A DNA stretch of 64,000 nucleotides from Kappaphycus alvarezii. Lineage: Eukaryota > Rhodophyta > Florideophyceae > Gigartinales > Solieriaceae. The position numbers and the translations under genes were made by a program. The stretch covers positions 3,162,001 to 3,226,000 of the forward strand of contig NADL03000471.1 of assembly GCA_002205965.3 (NCBI GenBank), given 5' to 3'. The first letter of the stretch is position 1; the number at the start of each line of letters is the position of its first letter. Below, in pieces: positions 1 to 10,950 of the stretch. The notes beneath the pieces are model-generated. The model searched no databases, had not been told where the DNA came from, and saw only the letters and a list, made by a program, of their open reading frames with translations.

Positions 1-552
1 TTTCTCATCCGATCCGCTCATAATCGCTCTTGGAATTACTGACCTAGCCCTGATTTGTCCTCCCTGCAACTCTAGCTTTTCCCCTTTAACCTATCCCCTC
101 TGCTCTGCCCGTCTTCCCTTACCCTCTTGCCCCCTGCCGGTAACTAGGTGCAATATCACCCTTTCCTTGACCTTTTCAGCCTCAAGTCTTTGGATCTTCA
201 TTGGTCCGTAACAAACTCGCTCACTACATTCAAAGGTCCCTGTGAGCCTCATCTCCCTCACCCCTTCTCCGTCGTCTGGGTTTATCACTCTGCTGATTTA
301 TCCAAAGACGAACATTGGGATACCAATACTAAGATGATGTAATTGTGCTGCACTCGATTCACACCCTATCTCAACTAAGCTGCATCATTCTACACCTCGC
401 CGATTCTCCATTGACCAATCAACCACCTGCCCACCGCCGTGATCTGAAATCGCTCTCACCATTCAAGACCATCACCGTCTGTCCATCGCCGCCACTGCGC
501 CATAGTCACTTGTCCGCTGACCACGTTTCTGTCTCGCCACACCGTATCCACC
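1..552. other. Upstream region of the kinase gene
   Basis: No gene recognised. Short reading frames here have no domain and overlap each other. The stretch is pyrimidine-rich close to the kinase start and probably holds its promoter and 5' UTR. The GTACTGTAC clusters found upstream of several other genes are absent here. Confidence 0.5.
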
Positions 553-2745
553 ATGGCCTCCTCGTCCTCATCTGCTCTCCCAATCCCGACTCGATCCTCA
601 GGGGACTTAAGTGATGTGGATTATGAGCCTCTCGGCAAGAGTTTGCCGTCACGCGCGCGCATGTCCTTTCATGATCCGTCGTCGAGGGTCCTTGCGTCCC
701 AGGCCGTCTCTTCTCAGGATGATCTCGCCACCATTTCTCGTCCCTCGCGCCCCTCTGTCGAACTAGTCTCCAGGTCTGCTAAGAGATGGGTGTCCGGGAA
801 TCGCAAGAATGTCTCGCTCTCTGTCCATCGTCGCGCCTCCAATGCATATTCTGACGAGGCTATCTTGCGGTTCGAACCCTGGGATTTTTCTGAAGTGGCC
901 CTGGCAACTGATGAAGTTCGCTCTGAGTTTCAGCGCGGAAGCGCTCGTGCGGAGCGCCCGCCGAGGGAGGGTGTCTGTGGTACTTATTTCATTCGAAATG
1001 GACAGGGTGAAGTGTTGTGTGTCTTCAAGCCTATTGATGAGGAGGCCACTGACATTGAGATGTCGCCACCCCCGTTGAGTCCTTATGCAATTGCCTCGCC
1101 GTTTAAGGATTCATCCACTGAATTCTCTCTTGGACCTGCGCATGAGAACGGGAGTTCGAACTTTGGGAGCTCTCCTGTATGGTCCTCGAATGGCGACACC
1201 ACGCCGAGGGAGGGCAGTGTGACATCCGTGTCGGACGATTATGACTCTAGGACAGCAACTCGTATGCCAGGGTTCATGGCTGGAGAGGGGGCGTACAAGG
1301 AGGTGGCTGCCTACCTGCTCGATCACAGCAGATTCGCACGTGTCCCGCAGACGGCCCTTGCTACCTGCCGCTTTAGCACGGATTTGCCGGAGAAGAACAA
1401 GGGGGGCAAGCACATTCGTGCTCATTCAATCTCAACAGCTGGTGAGAGCGCGTTTATTGATGATGTGATTGAGAATCTTGGTGATGAAGGTATGCATGTC
1501 GGAAAGATGAAAACCAAGACTGGAGCTCTTCAGGTGTTTGTCGAGAATGTGGGAGATGCGGATGAGTTTGGCGCTGGCGTGTTTGACATGGAGCAGGTGC
1601 AACGAATTGCCGTACTTGACATTCGCACCCTCAACCATGATCGTCACGGTGGCAACATTCTAGTGGCCAAATCGTCATCACCGAAACGCAGGTACAACCT
1701 CATCCCGATTGATCATGGCTACATCTTGCCAGATGGTAGCTGCGAGTCTCTGCACTCTATTCCGTGGCCGATTTGGATGGATTGGCCGATGGTCCGCAAG
1801 CCTGTTTCAGACCGCGTGAAGGCATACGTTGAGCACCTTGACGCCGAGGCCGAAGCGCACATCTTGGACAAAGAGCTAGATGGCAACCTAAGACCTGGCT
1901 CGCTGCAGACGTTGAAGATCGCGACAATTCTCCTTCAGAAGGGTGTTGCGGCGGGATTGACATTGTACGATATTGGGCTTCTTATCTACTCGAAGCGAGA
2001 AGATCCTTCACATCTGTCGGAGCTTGGAAAGATTATTATGGAGGCGCATGACGCGGAGAAAGCCCGCCACCACGACTTCTCTCTGCGTGATATGACAGGA
2101 CACCCGCCGATTCCTCTGTCATTCGAAGATCACCATCACCGTAGACATCAGAGCATGTCTGCCCTACATATCCCAGAGAGTTTCCGTGAGGATTACGTGG
2201 TCAAGTATGCTGGGCGAAGGATCCAAGAGGTCGTAAAACTTGCTGTCGCCAACAAACAGAATCAGAAGGAGGCAAAAGGTCAGTTGCTTCGGTCTAGATC
2301 GATTCCGGATTTCGGAATTGGGGTTAGGCCTCTGCACATGTTAGGGACTGGTGGGAACAGCCTGGACCCGGCTCCCACGCCGGTGTCCTCTCCAGTGGCA
2401 ACTCGTATGTTGTCAGTGACTCAGATGCTCGAGGCTCAGATATTCAGCAGGACCAAGAGTGCACCACGTCAGGCGCCTATTCGTGTTCCGATCAATGACG
2501 AGAGCATCAGTCGCATTGAGATACCGGAGTTTCGTTCTTCTCCTGTTTCTGACTCTGACCGCCTTGGTTTGGGGGAGGTTGGCTGCAACGTGAAGTGCGG
2601 TACAGATGAGATGCGTGTGAAGAAGCCCGCGTCTATTGCGGAAGGAGCGTTGCCTCCGCTATTCAAGGCTGCTGGTATTCGCAAGACGTCCCCAGTGGCT
2701 ACTCAGGATTTGGCATCAGCGGTTTGGGAATCGGATTCCGTGTAG
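553..2745 (+). CDS. Phosphoinositide 4-kinase gamma-like protein (UbDK type)
   Basis: A single intact 730-residue frame. The start ATG sits in a good eukaryotic context (ccaccATGG). Residues 1-130 are Ser/Arg-rich and probably disordered. The kinase begins near residue 142 with GTYFIRNGQGE and a VFKP motif (Lys159 is the likely nucleotide-binding lysine), then GEGAYKEVAAYLLD (244-257). The catalytic motif DIRTLNHDRHGGNIL (356-370) carries Asp363, Arg364, His365 and Asn368. The metal-binding PIDHGY motif follows at 385-390 (Asp387). After the kinase comes a long C-terminal tail. Plant type-II PI4K-gamma proteins have the same motif order (VFKP, DxRxxNxDRHxGN, IPIDHG). Several act as Ser/Thr protein kinases rather than lipid kinases, so the substrate is open. 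The N-terminal ubiquitin-like repeats of some plant members are not seen. No intron and no frameshift. Confidence 0.88.
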   Translation: MASSSSSALPIPTRSSGDLSDVDYEPLGKSLPSRARMSFHDPSSRVLASQAVSSQDDLATISRPSRPSVELVSRSAKRWVSGNRKNVSLSVHRRASNAYSDEAILRFEPWDFSEVALATDEVRSEFQRGSARAERPPREGVCGTYFIRNGQGEVLCVFKPIDEEATDIEMSPPPLSPYAIASPFKDSSTEFSLGPAHENGSSNFGSSPVWSSNGDTTPREGSVTSVSDDYDSRTATRMPGFMAGEGAYKEVAAYLLDHSRFARVPQTALATCRFSTDLPEKNKGGKHIRAHSISTAGESAFIDDVIENLGDEGMHVGKMKTKTGALQVFVENVGDADEFGAGVFDMEQVQRIAVLDIRTLNHDRHGGNILVAKSSSPKRRYNLIPIDHGYILPDGSCESLHSIPWPIWMDWPMVRKPVSDRVKAYVEHLDAEAEAHILDKELDGNLRPGSLQTLKIATILLQKGVAAGLTLYDIGLLIYSKREDPSHLSELGKIIMEAHDAEKARHHDFSLRDMTGHPPIPLSFEDHHHRRHQSMSALHIPESFREDYVVKYAGRRIQEVVKLAVANKQNQKEAKGQLLRSRSIPDFGIGVRPLHMLGTGGNSLDPAPTPVSSPVATRMLSVTQMLEAQIFSRTKSAPRQAPIRVPINDESISRIEIPEFRSSPVSDSDRLGLGEVGCNVKCGTDEMRVKKPASIAEGALPPLFKAAGIRKTSPVATQDLASAVWESDSV

Positions 2746-3514
2746 AATTATCATCGTGACACCTTTGCGAACTCATATGGGAGGGGACAAACGTACAATA
2801 GCCAACGACAACCTTATGCATTAAGCGCTATGCCTGCCATGGTGGATGGCGTGGCAGCACTGGCCTTTGTGATGTGGGTTTACTAACAAGAACCTCCGCT
2901 AGAAAAATAGTAAAAAAAAAAATGTACATATCCAGCGATGTTTAAGCGTACTAATTACGCAATGCTCGAAGTCACTGCTGTACTTGGCAGTGCGCGCAAA
3001 AAGCTGGGCCACCTACATGCAGTTTATGCACAGCCAGTGACAAGATGTGGATTTGAATGAACCCAATTTGGCAGGTTTGAATTTCAAAGCGCGAAGAGGA
3101 AACAGGGGGATTCATTTACAGCACTGTACTGTACACCGTGACTGAGATGTTGGCTAAAACCTGCGGAATGGCTGTCAAGGCGATGTAAAATTGCCTTGGC
3201 AACGTTTTTTTTGGAATGTTTCCAGAAAGGTCATCATTACAAAAATACGCCAGTCGTAAATAATCCGAATTATATGGGCAAAGAGATTCACATAACTACT
3301 TACAGTGCTGTCATTTTTGAATTCAACACTCCACTGGCGTGTACTGTGCTGTACAGTACAGTAGATCAACCATTCCTCATTCCATCCAATACGGCAACGA
3401 GGACATCCAGCTATGCATCCGTGGCCACGACTTCCCACCACAGCCTCGATGCTGCCTTCCTCGATGCCCAACCCTCGTTCCCCCATCCAGTTCTTTCCAG
3501 TTCTGAACAGGGAA
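2746..3514. other. Intergenic region after the kinase
   Basis: Holds the likely 3' UTR, including a run of A near 2910, and two occurrences of the GTACTGTAC-type motif (3123-3134 and 3341-3363). Overlapping reading frames on both strands (about 3175-3690) show no recognisable domain and are not called. Confidence 0.45.
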
Positions 3515-4106
3515 TGGTCTGTAATGCTCCAAAAGCTCCTCGGGCTAACTGTGTGCTCCCCCACCCGTCTGTTCCTGCTTGAAACATCATGAGCAGCAGA
3601 CCTGTATCCTACCGGCCTCGATCGACTACACTGGCACAACTCCGCCTGAATCGCCCTGGTAACGCACGTCGTGCACGCCGCCGCCCGCAACTGTTAACTC
3701 GAGGCAGCACCCCTCCTCATCCCGTGGAAGGACCTCTGCGCCGCGGATATATTTGGCCCTTCCTGTGGCTAACGCCCGACCGCCGTAGCCCCGCCCACTC
3801 GCCTGCGACATCACTATCGTATCACCCTTCAAGTCGGCCAATCGCACGAAGGCCATACTGATAGCAGGTGGCGCAGCAGACGGCGCTCACCGTGACAAGA
3901 TTCGCGACTTCGATCGCAACCTGGCACGTCGCGCGCTCAACCTCTCGCACTGCCCTCGGCTCGACCTTCCGTTTCAGGTCCAACCTCATGCCTTCGATTC
4001 CCGCAGTACCTCCTTTGTCGAAGCAGCACGTTTTCTTAACGAACTTTTTCCGGCCGTCACCCGACGTCATCATACCACAACGGAGGTTACTCCAGGCCGC
4101 ATCTAG
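3515..4106 (+). pseudogene. Truncated non-LTR retroelement tail, copy 1 (zinc finger plus restriction-like endonuclease)
   Basis: Translation with several frame changes gives the same pattern as the fragments at 5.8, 7.4 and 54.2 kb: an LxxLLGLxV segment, a degraded zinc knuckle ending HAAD, an HxHNS segment, CAADIFGP (equivalent to RPADI), then ACDITIVSPF, a basic helix and a conserved QxHAFDSRSTS block before TAG at 4104-4106. The E...D...DxxxxSP arrangement resembles the PD-(D/E)XK endonuclease that follows reverse transcriptase in R2-type elements. No reverse transcriptase is visible upstream, which fits 5' truncation. The family assignment is inferred; the resemblance to the other three copies is seen directly. 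Confidence 0.6.
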
Positions 4107-4298
4107 TTGTGCCTAGGCGCAGTTACTTGGTCCGCTGTTGCCACGGCAATAACTACTCGCGCGCCACTACTAGCGAGTGGCAATGATCAACCAAATAGCT
4201 TCGACTGAGAGCTTAAATCCGTTAGTGCCCACAGTACATTATAGTGGCGACTGATGCCATAGGACATCCCCCTCTGAGGAAATTGCTCGACAACCATA

Positions 4299-4442
4299 CA
4301 GCTAAATTAAAAAGCAATCTGCCCAATCGGCTTTTCTGGTCAACGGTGGGAATAGGGCCTTTTTTAAAAACTTTTTACGTTTCCGGGGACACTGAAATCC
4401 TAAAAACAAGGCGATCGTTGCCATAGGACACCCAAACTTTAC
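4299..4442 (+). repeat. Left terminal inverted repeat of the Tc1/mariner element
   Basis: Matches the reverse complement of 5558-5703. Shared blocks include CAATCGGCTTTTCTG, a T-rich stretch after AAGG, ACTGAAATCCTA and GGCGAT..TTGCC. The two copies differ by scattered substitutions and small indels, so the insertion is old. Confidence 0.8.
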
Positions 4443-4470
4443 TGACATATTCAGAGCCACACTGTCATTT

Positions 4471-5472
4471 CTAGTAGTCAATGCAGCCTCTATGCTTCAC
4501 AAACACATCTAAACAACGCTCATGTATAGACCTGAGCAGTCCTTGAACTATGTCATCACTGATAAAGCTCCAACTTTCTGTAACACAGGTGATTCATTCC
4601 GAGACCGTCGTAAATTAACGATTCTCTGCATAAACTGCCCGAACCAGCAACCCCCAGAGAATCTCAATCAGATTAAGGTCTAGGAATCTCGCTGGCCACT
4701 TCATAACTCTCATATCTTGTTATAAAAACCACTCTTTGGCCACATTTAAGGTGAAGGTCGATGCATTATCCTTCAAAAATACCCAATTAGCATGCAAATG
4801 ATCGTCAGCCCAGAGCAGAGTCTCCTTTTCAAGCGTCTCGCCGTACTCCTGTTCATTCAAAAGACAATTTACATCCACTAATTTCGTCGTTCCGTGCCCA
4901 CAAAAAGCCGCCTAGACCATGACTACATTCCCACTATGCTGAAGCTTTGAAAGCGCCACTTCGTTTTCCTTAAATCGGGCCAATAGCAGTGAAATCTATC
5001 CGGGTCATCACTCTGAAACTATTTTCATCGCTTAATTCCCCAAAATTCTAACATTGTGCACATTTAGTGGAGTGAAATCGCGCCCATATCACTCGATCAA
5101 TACTGCGCTGTTTCGTCAGAGATAGTTGCAGTTTGACTTTGCTGTATCAAAGATTAACATTGCCGCCAATATAGTCTCTTGTCTTGGAGGTAGATATGGA
5201 GAGTTGTAGCTCGTCTCGTAACGCCCTAGTGCTTGTTTAAGAGTTGGAGGTGGTCCAAGCTAGCCTCCGTTCATCAAGGACGGACATTTTCGGCGATGTT
5301 CGCGTTCTTTGCGAGTTGCATAGCTCTCTAGGTCCTGAAGATAAGCCCTCATGACATTCCAAGACTTTTTGAGCTGCGTTGCAATAGAATCTAAGAAGCG
5401 ACCGGCAGTTTGAAGTGCGGAGTCCTGCAATCGTTTGCTAGGTGTCAGCTGAGGTTCTTTTGGCATTTTCAC
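4471..5472 (-). pseudogene. Tc1/mariner (IS630/Tc1 superfamily) transposase, with stops
   Basis: The N-terminus (5260-5472) reads LTPSKRLQDSALQTAGRF, an HTH_Tnc-like helix-turn-helix. Downstream come GNVVMV-stop-AAFCGHG, then KLVDVN, then NWVFLKDNAS (the second catalytic Asp, in the usual QDNAPxH position). These are followed by WPARFLDLNLIEILWG, the classical WPAxSPDLNPIExLWG signature with the third acidic residue. The frame ends at a stop at 4471-4473 after a typical RCxxVxxxxGxxxxY tail. At least four in-frame stops interrupt it. Confidence 0.85.
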
Positions 5473-5557
5473 AGCTTGATAGTGTCGAAAGGAGGGTAGA
5501 AAGGTTTGCAGCTATGCTTTATGCTCTATTTGTACTGAACTCCAGATTACTCGGGTC

Positions 5558-5703
5558 TAAAGTAGGTGTCTTTGGGCAGCAATCGCCCCATTTATAGGAT
5601 TTCAGTGAGTCATTCCCCTAAATCATAAACAATTATAAAAAAGCCTTATTTCCACGGCCTGTGGAGCAGAAAAGCCGATTGAGCAGAAAGTTTTACTTCA
5701 CTG
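5558..5703 (-). repeat. Right terminal inverted repeat of the Tc1/mariner element
   Basis: Inverted partner of the repeat at 4299-4442. Its outermost bases read CAGTGAAG toward the inside of the element. Confidence 0.8.
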
Positions 5704-5819
5704 CAGACATATGTATGCAGGTGCAACATGCAAAATACTGAATATCCCACCGTAACAAACATCAAAGAATTAGGTTTGAATAGGATGGCTAAACTCTGCA
5801 TGTTGAGGGGCGCGACATA

Positions 5820-6510
5820 TTACAGACGCGGCACACATGGGCCAAATCGCCCAAGTTGCTGATAAAGCCGAGTCTTCAGTCCTCCGGTCGGGCATCCGCA
5901 GCGGGTTGCGACTGCGGCCGCGTATTCGTCTATTACCTTCGCCCTCGCAGACTGCGATCCAAGCGAATCGAAGGCTAAGGGCACAAACTTCCATCCCAAT
6001 TTCGATCGTCGTGGGGGGGCTTCGCCGGGGATGGCTTCGCCGGGGGTGGCTGCTACTTTGCTGCCAAGCTCCCTATTTTTCAGTCTTTCCGCTGCATTGG
6101 CAACGGCGCGTGCCTCGCGCGCTCCCTTGGACATGAAACCCTCTTGGAATGGCGATGTTACTGTGACGTCGTACGCCGTCCGGAGGGGCGGCATGGTGTT
6201 GATCTCTTCCGACCTTGGGTACGCTAAAATGTCGGCAGCCCGTGCATTCAGTCTGGGAAGTAAGCATTTCACCTCACATTGGACGCCGACTCCTGCTGCC
6301 TTGAACACTTGTCGGCCAAATACCCTCACTACGGTATTACGCCGGTTAGCCCATCCCAGGCCTTTTTGCAGAAATACGCTGCATGGTCACATAAGCCCCG
6401 TAACCGTAAATGTTCAATTTCCACTGCACCGTAGGCCATGAAGGCACGACACACGTTGAACCCTATCTCCATATCGCTATTGCGCAAGTTTCTCAAAGCC
6501 TATCCAAGCT
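5820..6510 (-). pseudogene. Truncated non-LTR retroelement tail, copy 2 (endonuclease domain)
   Basis: A 169-residue open frame (5820-6329) reads VFGRQVFKAAG, CEVKCLLP, RAADILAYP, YDVTVTSPFQ and GWKFVPLAFDSLGSQSA, closely paralleling copy 4 at 54.2 kb (HVFRAAG, FEAANLLP, RPADIDLVHP, CDVAITSPFK, FQPLVFDSLGAPS). Upstream, after a frame change, a degraded knuckle reads CDHAAYFC, and before it ALRNLRNSDMEIGFNVCRAF. The Asp and Glu residues expected of a restriction-like endonuclease are kept. No reverse transcriptase is seen upstream. Confidence 0.65.
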
Positions 6511-7399
6511 ACGGAACCATACCGTCACTGACAGCATCGGAAGGAGCCAAATGGGGACTTGAACCTGCTCCCCCCGCGATATCTTATCCACAAACCTCTC
6601 TGCTCTTTCCGTATTGCCAAAAATCCTGCAATTAGCGCGTAGTTCAACAAGATGGATCAGAGCGCCCATGGGGCGTATCGAATCCCCGACCTGTGCGAAC
6701 AAAGTACTGGCCTTCCAATGGCCGCTGTCAATAAGCCTTGATAAATCCCACAAAGGGAAACGGAACCGTGTCTGGGCGCTCTTCGATGCTTGAGCACTGC
6801 TGCGCCTCAACTACACCACCCTCACCGCTTATCACTTCCAGCCCATCTTGCACCCTATGACCCCTGACGTCTCCCTCTCGGCAACCCGCTTTTGATGAAA
6901 TCCAGATAGAAACAAAAGCCCCTTGAACCCAGCCCGGTTTACCCCACCCGCCCGCTCCCAGGTCCACCTCCCTTTTTGTTAGCAGTCACAGGTTCGTTTC
7001 TCTGCGGCAAGCCTTATTCAATGTTCCGCACACCTCAGCTGCCCGATCACAGTCCTCCATCCCCAGCTACCGCCGCATATCCCGTATTTGTACTTACATT
7101 AGTAGATTCCTTGACAGCCTACCTGCTCGCACCCTATCGCCTGTTTTCTCATCCCCCACTTCCGAACTCGCCTCTGTGCTCATGACACCCTTGCCAAGCG
7201 CCCTAAAGATACCAACACATGCTTGATGAGAGGTTGACTTACGGGCCACCTGCCCAAATCGCGGTGACCCAATCACGGTGACCTCATTATTGAATCCCTA
7301 GGATTCCGAACTCGCCGAAACGCCATACTTCCCTCTCATGTATTATCTTTCGTTACTGTCAATCTGTCTGCCGCTTCCCAAGTCTGTAGCAATGCTTGA
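6511..7399. other. Non-coding stretch between two retroelement fragments
   Basis: Reading frames on both strands are short and show no domain. It may contain more eroded retroelement sequence from the oppositely oriented copies on either side, but nothing is specific enough to call. Confidence 0.4.
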
Positions 7400-8065
7400 T
7401 CTGAAATGCTACGACGACGCCTCGACCTCCCCCCCTCCGAAGACTCGGTTCCGCTATTCGGTTGCCGCCATTCCTTGGCGGTGATTACGCCTTGATATGG
7501 AAGTCTGTCCACAGTCACAACACCATTCGCAGTCTCTTCACCAGACATGTGTTCAAACGCGCTGGCTCTGTCTGCCACGAGGTCTCCATTCTGCCCCATG
7601 ACGTAACCTGTCCTTCCAACGACGCTGGCCAAACTTCCGCCTTCTCCCTCTAATGATCCCCAATCGCCCGCAGATATGATATCACCGTCCGTTGCTTTGC
7701 ACCCTCGCCTTCATCAGGTGCGCCACCAGACAGATTTCATGAGCTGCTGACCTCAACGATGCTGAGAGGCTCAAGTCCTACTGACGGAAGTTGAGCGGCG
7801 TACTCAGGCTGTCTGAAGAAGCCGATCCGTTTCCCAGTTGGCAGTAGGATTTGGTACCTCTACCGCTCGATACTGTGGAAACCACCGCGAAACGCTCGCC
7901 AAGCATTACTTGCAATGGGAATTACGCCTAACGCACCGCATTTCAATCCGCGCGCAAATATCTCAATGCTGTATTTTCACCGTCAGCAAACTGAACTGCG
8001 CCAAATGGTTCAGTGTCACTACCACCCTATCTGCTCGACGTCATCTCTTTGCGAATAATTTCAAT
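7400..8065 (+). pseudogene. Truncated non-LTR retroelement tail, copy 3
   Basis: The segment GGDYALIWKSVHSHNTIRSL...HVFKRAG (about 7480-7570) matches GDHAADRC...IHRHNSVRNL...HVFRAAG of copy 4. About 100 bases on, PQSPADMISP corresponds to RPADI. A later frame reads VGSRIWYLYRSIL, corresponding to the GWKFVPLAFDSL block. Many frame changes make this the most eroded copy. Its orientation is opposite to copy 2. Confidence 0.5.
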
Positions 8066-8358
8066 TATGCCAAGTGTAATCTCTGTTATCGTCATCTGAT
8101 TTAGAATAGCGACTACTCCATTATTGGATTAACTACAGGAAAATTATCGCAGTGCAACGTGCAACGAATCGGCAGAATCTCCGACCACACCAATCATCCT
8201 CTTCCCCGCAATGCCTCCCGCACGTAACCAATCTGGTTCCGATGCAATACCAACGCAGGAAGCTCCGTTTTCTACAACACCGGCCCCAACGCCGCTGTCC
8301 GCTGCTTGTGACTGACACGTCACGACATGCAGACCAAACGAGCATTCAAAATCTCCCT

Positions 8359-9503
8359 TTAGACCTTCCGTTTGTCCACTGCATTCTTCGCACTTGCCGT
8401 TTGCTGTCTCTTCTCAATCCACTTGACCACAACCTCATACGTGAAAAACATAAGGGCGGCATTGGGAACCACCCTAGCCAAATGGGTGCCCATGCCTGCA
8501 TACAAACCCTTCCGGCCTTCCTCTCTAGCGATAACCCTGAGCGATTGAATCATTCCTCGATACTTTGGCACCGCCCCAATAAATTTCGGTTGCTCTCTCA
8601 TACGCAGCCTTACCACTTCATGGGGGTATGTAGCTGCCGACGCTATCAACTTCGACACAGCGGCCGCACTAAGATACTGTATAGAAGTGAGGCGCTCCGG
8701 ATCTGGGGTCGGTGCGTTCTTACGCAAGTAATCGCCGCGTGCAATACGTTTGCGATTCTCTGCGACTAGATAAGACTTGATACGCTCGTAGACAACAAAA
8801 TGGAGTGCACCCTCTGTGACGCCCCAATACGAAGCCGTGAGACCCTTAAAAAACCCACCAATGCCCTCTTCTCGGAAAATGCGGACCATTGCATCTCGAT
8901 AGCCTCGATAAACCATTGGATTAGCAGTGGAAGCACCAGCCTGTAGCTGGACGCGAGACTTCATGAGCCAGATAGGATTGGTGAGAGTATTTGAAGAGAT
9001 ACCTGCAGCAGCGGCCGAAATCATGTGAACGACTGGACTCTCACCAAACCGAGCGCTAAGGTTAGACTTTGCGGTAGAGTATGCCCAAAAGTAGGTTGCG
9101 CGTGCCGGCAAGATGCCAATAATAGTGGGTAGCAAGCCACGGAAAAAGCCGGAATTCCCTCAGCACGAGCGATATTACGAGCGACAGAGAAAGGCCCCTT
9201 GGCCGTGAGGGCCACCTCGGAGCCGCCTTTAGAGGCTTGAAGATGTGTCTTTACAACCTCCATAGGGCATGTGATGGTTGCAGAGAAGGAACCTGCGATA
9301 CCACCCGCGATGAGGGAGGCGAATTGCTTTTGATTGCTGAGACGGATATCATCTTTGGAGGCGAGTTTAACGGTCTTGGCGAGATGGAATGAGGGACGGG
9401 GAGGAGGTGAGGGTAGAATTGTGTTGAGGGCTTTCTGGATGGGGTTGCGTTCGGGAGGTGGAAGGGATGGGGCGTTAGAAGTTTGCGGTCGTTTCAAGAA
9501 CAT
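8359..9503 (-). CDS. Mitochondrial carrier, pyrimidine-nucleotide (Rim2/SLC25A33-36) type, one frameshift
   Basis: Three carrier repeats are visible, each with its Px(D/E)xx(K/R)-type signature: PMEVVK in repeat 1, PIWLMK in repeat 2 (the Trp variant typical of nucleotide/folate carriers) and PHEVVR in repeat 3. NPIW plus YPHEVVR together are characteristic of the Rim2/SLC25A33/36 branch, which moves pyrimidine nucleotides across the inner mitochondrial membrane. The N-terminal part (9021-9503) and the rest (8359-9135) lie in different frames. The family sequence continues smoothly (GIPAF then FRGLLPTIIGILP) if one T is added to the T5 run (A5 on the + strand, 9142-9146). This is probably a lost base, not decay. 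The start at 9503 gives a short basic leader of about 60 residues before repeat 1. Confidence 0.85.
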
Positions 9504-10275
9504 CGCAGTTTTCCGTTAGAGGCGAGAGAAAGAGATGGAAGTAGGGTTGGAGGGACTGCAAAGAGGGCGGGACGATTGTTTGATTGAGCGGGGCAGGAAG
9601 GGGGCGGGGCAGGGCGGTCTACAAGGAAGGGATCGACTCTTGCAAAAAGAGGCGGACAGATAGGCTGGATAGGACGACGGGGAGATTCGGGAAAGCTGTT
9701 GACACGATCAAGAGATTCACAATGTGAGAATTTGATATGTACAAATGTGAATCAAGTGAGAGATCAGTGATTCTGACCGAATCAAACCCTTGCGGCTTAC
9801 GTGCGAATTGGCGTCGGCGGGATACAGCGCAATGCCGTTTTGTGCGATACTCGTGTCCTATTGGGCCATTTCATGCATTGGTATTTTGTTTGTATTTGTA
9901 AAAGCAGGAATTATTGGCTTTGTAATCTTGTCGTGCAATGAAATGCCCAACTACGTGTACAACTGTAATGAATTACAATTAATCGACAACAAATCCCGAT
10001 CCGCCAGGTGTATTACACACGTTTCTTGACGAAAACGAATAAACTGTACCGTAAAATTATGAATTCTTTATCTCTATCCAGTTTTCCGAGGCACCTCATC
10101 CACAAGATGTTTATCACATGTGCATTCTAACCACAGACGGTAGACAATCTGTTGATTGCTATACCCCTCATCAACACCGCAGGCAGTCTCTGCCACTACT
10201 GCATTGCCCTTCAAAGGCCACGCCCACGTCATCTCAGATGAATTCCACTTCACCGCATCACTTCCGTAATCCATA
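9504..10275. other. Divergent promoter region between carrier and membrane-protein genes
   Basis: About 770 bases without a gene. The two flanking genes are transcribed away from each other, so both promoters should lie here. The first 150 bases upstream of the carrier are strongly G/A-rich on the + strand. No clear TATA box or GTACTGTAC cluster is seen. Confidence 0.5.
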
Positions 10276-10950
10276 ATGGCCACGTCCCACCCGACCTTTC
10301 TCCCACCCACCGTGCTTCCTCACCGCACCACGCCTCGCCATCTCCCACATCTCAGCCCTCTCTGTCCCCCCTTGTTTGCGGCCAACAAGCGCCACTTCCA
10401 ACGCAGTCTTACACCATGCGCGACCTTGCAACAGGATTTTTTAGCCGGTCCTCAAACTCCCCCTTATCCTCGCCCTCTGGCCCAGGTGATACTGTTCAGC
10501 TCCCTCACAGGTCTCCTTTGGTACGGTTGGTACAAGTTTTGTGTTGAGGAGGACCTCCGTGCGACTACGGGGGAGGGTCCAGGTGGTGTGATTGCATTGG
10601 GGCCATTTGTGGCAGGTGTACTATCACCGTTATTTTTGCCAACTGGAGGATACGCAGAGCTGGGAGTTTCTTTGGGGGTGCTGTGGATTGTCGTCGTGCA
10701 ATATTCTTTGTATCGACGCATTAATCGAGTATGTGAGAAGAACGGTTTGGGACGCCCACTAGTGCCAGAGTGGATTGTCTTGCCCGGATTTAACTTACTT
10801 GTGGGGTTGAGAAGTATCCATTTTCTGAGTCTGTGTTATGGTGCGGAGAAAGGCACTGACTGGTTTGTCGAGCGTTTGCCGTTTTTGGGCGTTCCGACTC
10901 TAGGTGTCTGGCAGATGATTACCACACCGAGCTTGTGGATCAAGTTTTAG
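10276..10950 (+). CDS. Probable plastid-targeted multi-pass membrane protein of unknown function
   Basis: An intact 224-residue frame with a good start context (aATGGCC). Residues 1-60 are rich in Thr, Pro, His and Ser with few acidic residues, as in plastid transit peptides. Residues 68-225 hold about four hydrophobic segments: near 68-87 (VILFSSLTGLLWYGWY), 103-122 (GPFVAGVLSPLFLP), 125-144 (GVSLGVLWIVVVQYSLY) and 163-185 (IVLPGFNLLVGLRSIHFLSL). The basic loop YRRINRVCEKNGLGRP lies between the third and fourth. I do not recognise a named family. The make-up suggests a conserved chloroplast or cyanobacterial-type membrane protein; a mitochondrial or ER location is possible. Confidence 0.72.
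   Translation: MATSHPTFLPPTVLPHRTTPRHLPHLSPLCPPLFAANKRHFQRSLTPCATLQQDFLAGPQTPPYPRPLAQVILFSSLTGLLWYGWYKFCVEEDLRATTGEGPGGVIALGPFVAGVLSPLFLPTGGYAELGVSLGVLWIVVVQYSLYRRINRVCEKNGLGRPLVPEWIVLPGFNLLVGLRSIHFLSLCYGAEKGTDWFVERLPFLGVPTLGVWQMITTPSLWIKF

Larger units (their letters stand above)
4299..5703 (-). mobile_element. Tc1/mariner-type DNA transposon, complete but decayed
   Basis: An element of about 1.4 kb with inverted repeats of roughly 145 bp at both ends and one transposase gene between them. The outer termini begin CAGCTAAA (left) and CAGTGAAG (right, read inward); CAGTG is typical of Tc1-like ends. A TA dinucleotide precedes the left end (4297-4298), but the right flank no longer shows TA. 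Length and organisation match the superfamily. Stop codons in the transposase mean it is not autonomous. Confidence 0.82.

Noticed and set aside
3175..3690. 171-codon reading frame on the - strand
   Set aside because: No domain, overlaps the + strand retroelement fragment and a motif cluster; make-up is not protein-like.
8152..8769. 205-codon + strand reading frame
   Set aside because: Antisense to the mitochondrial carrier, which has clear family motifs on the other strand.
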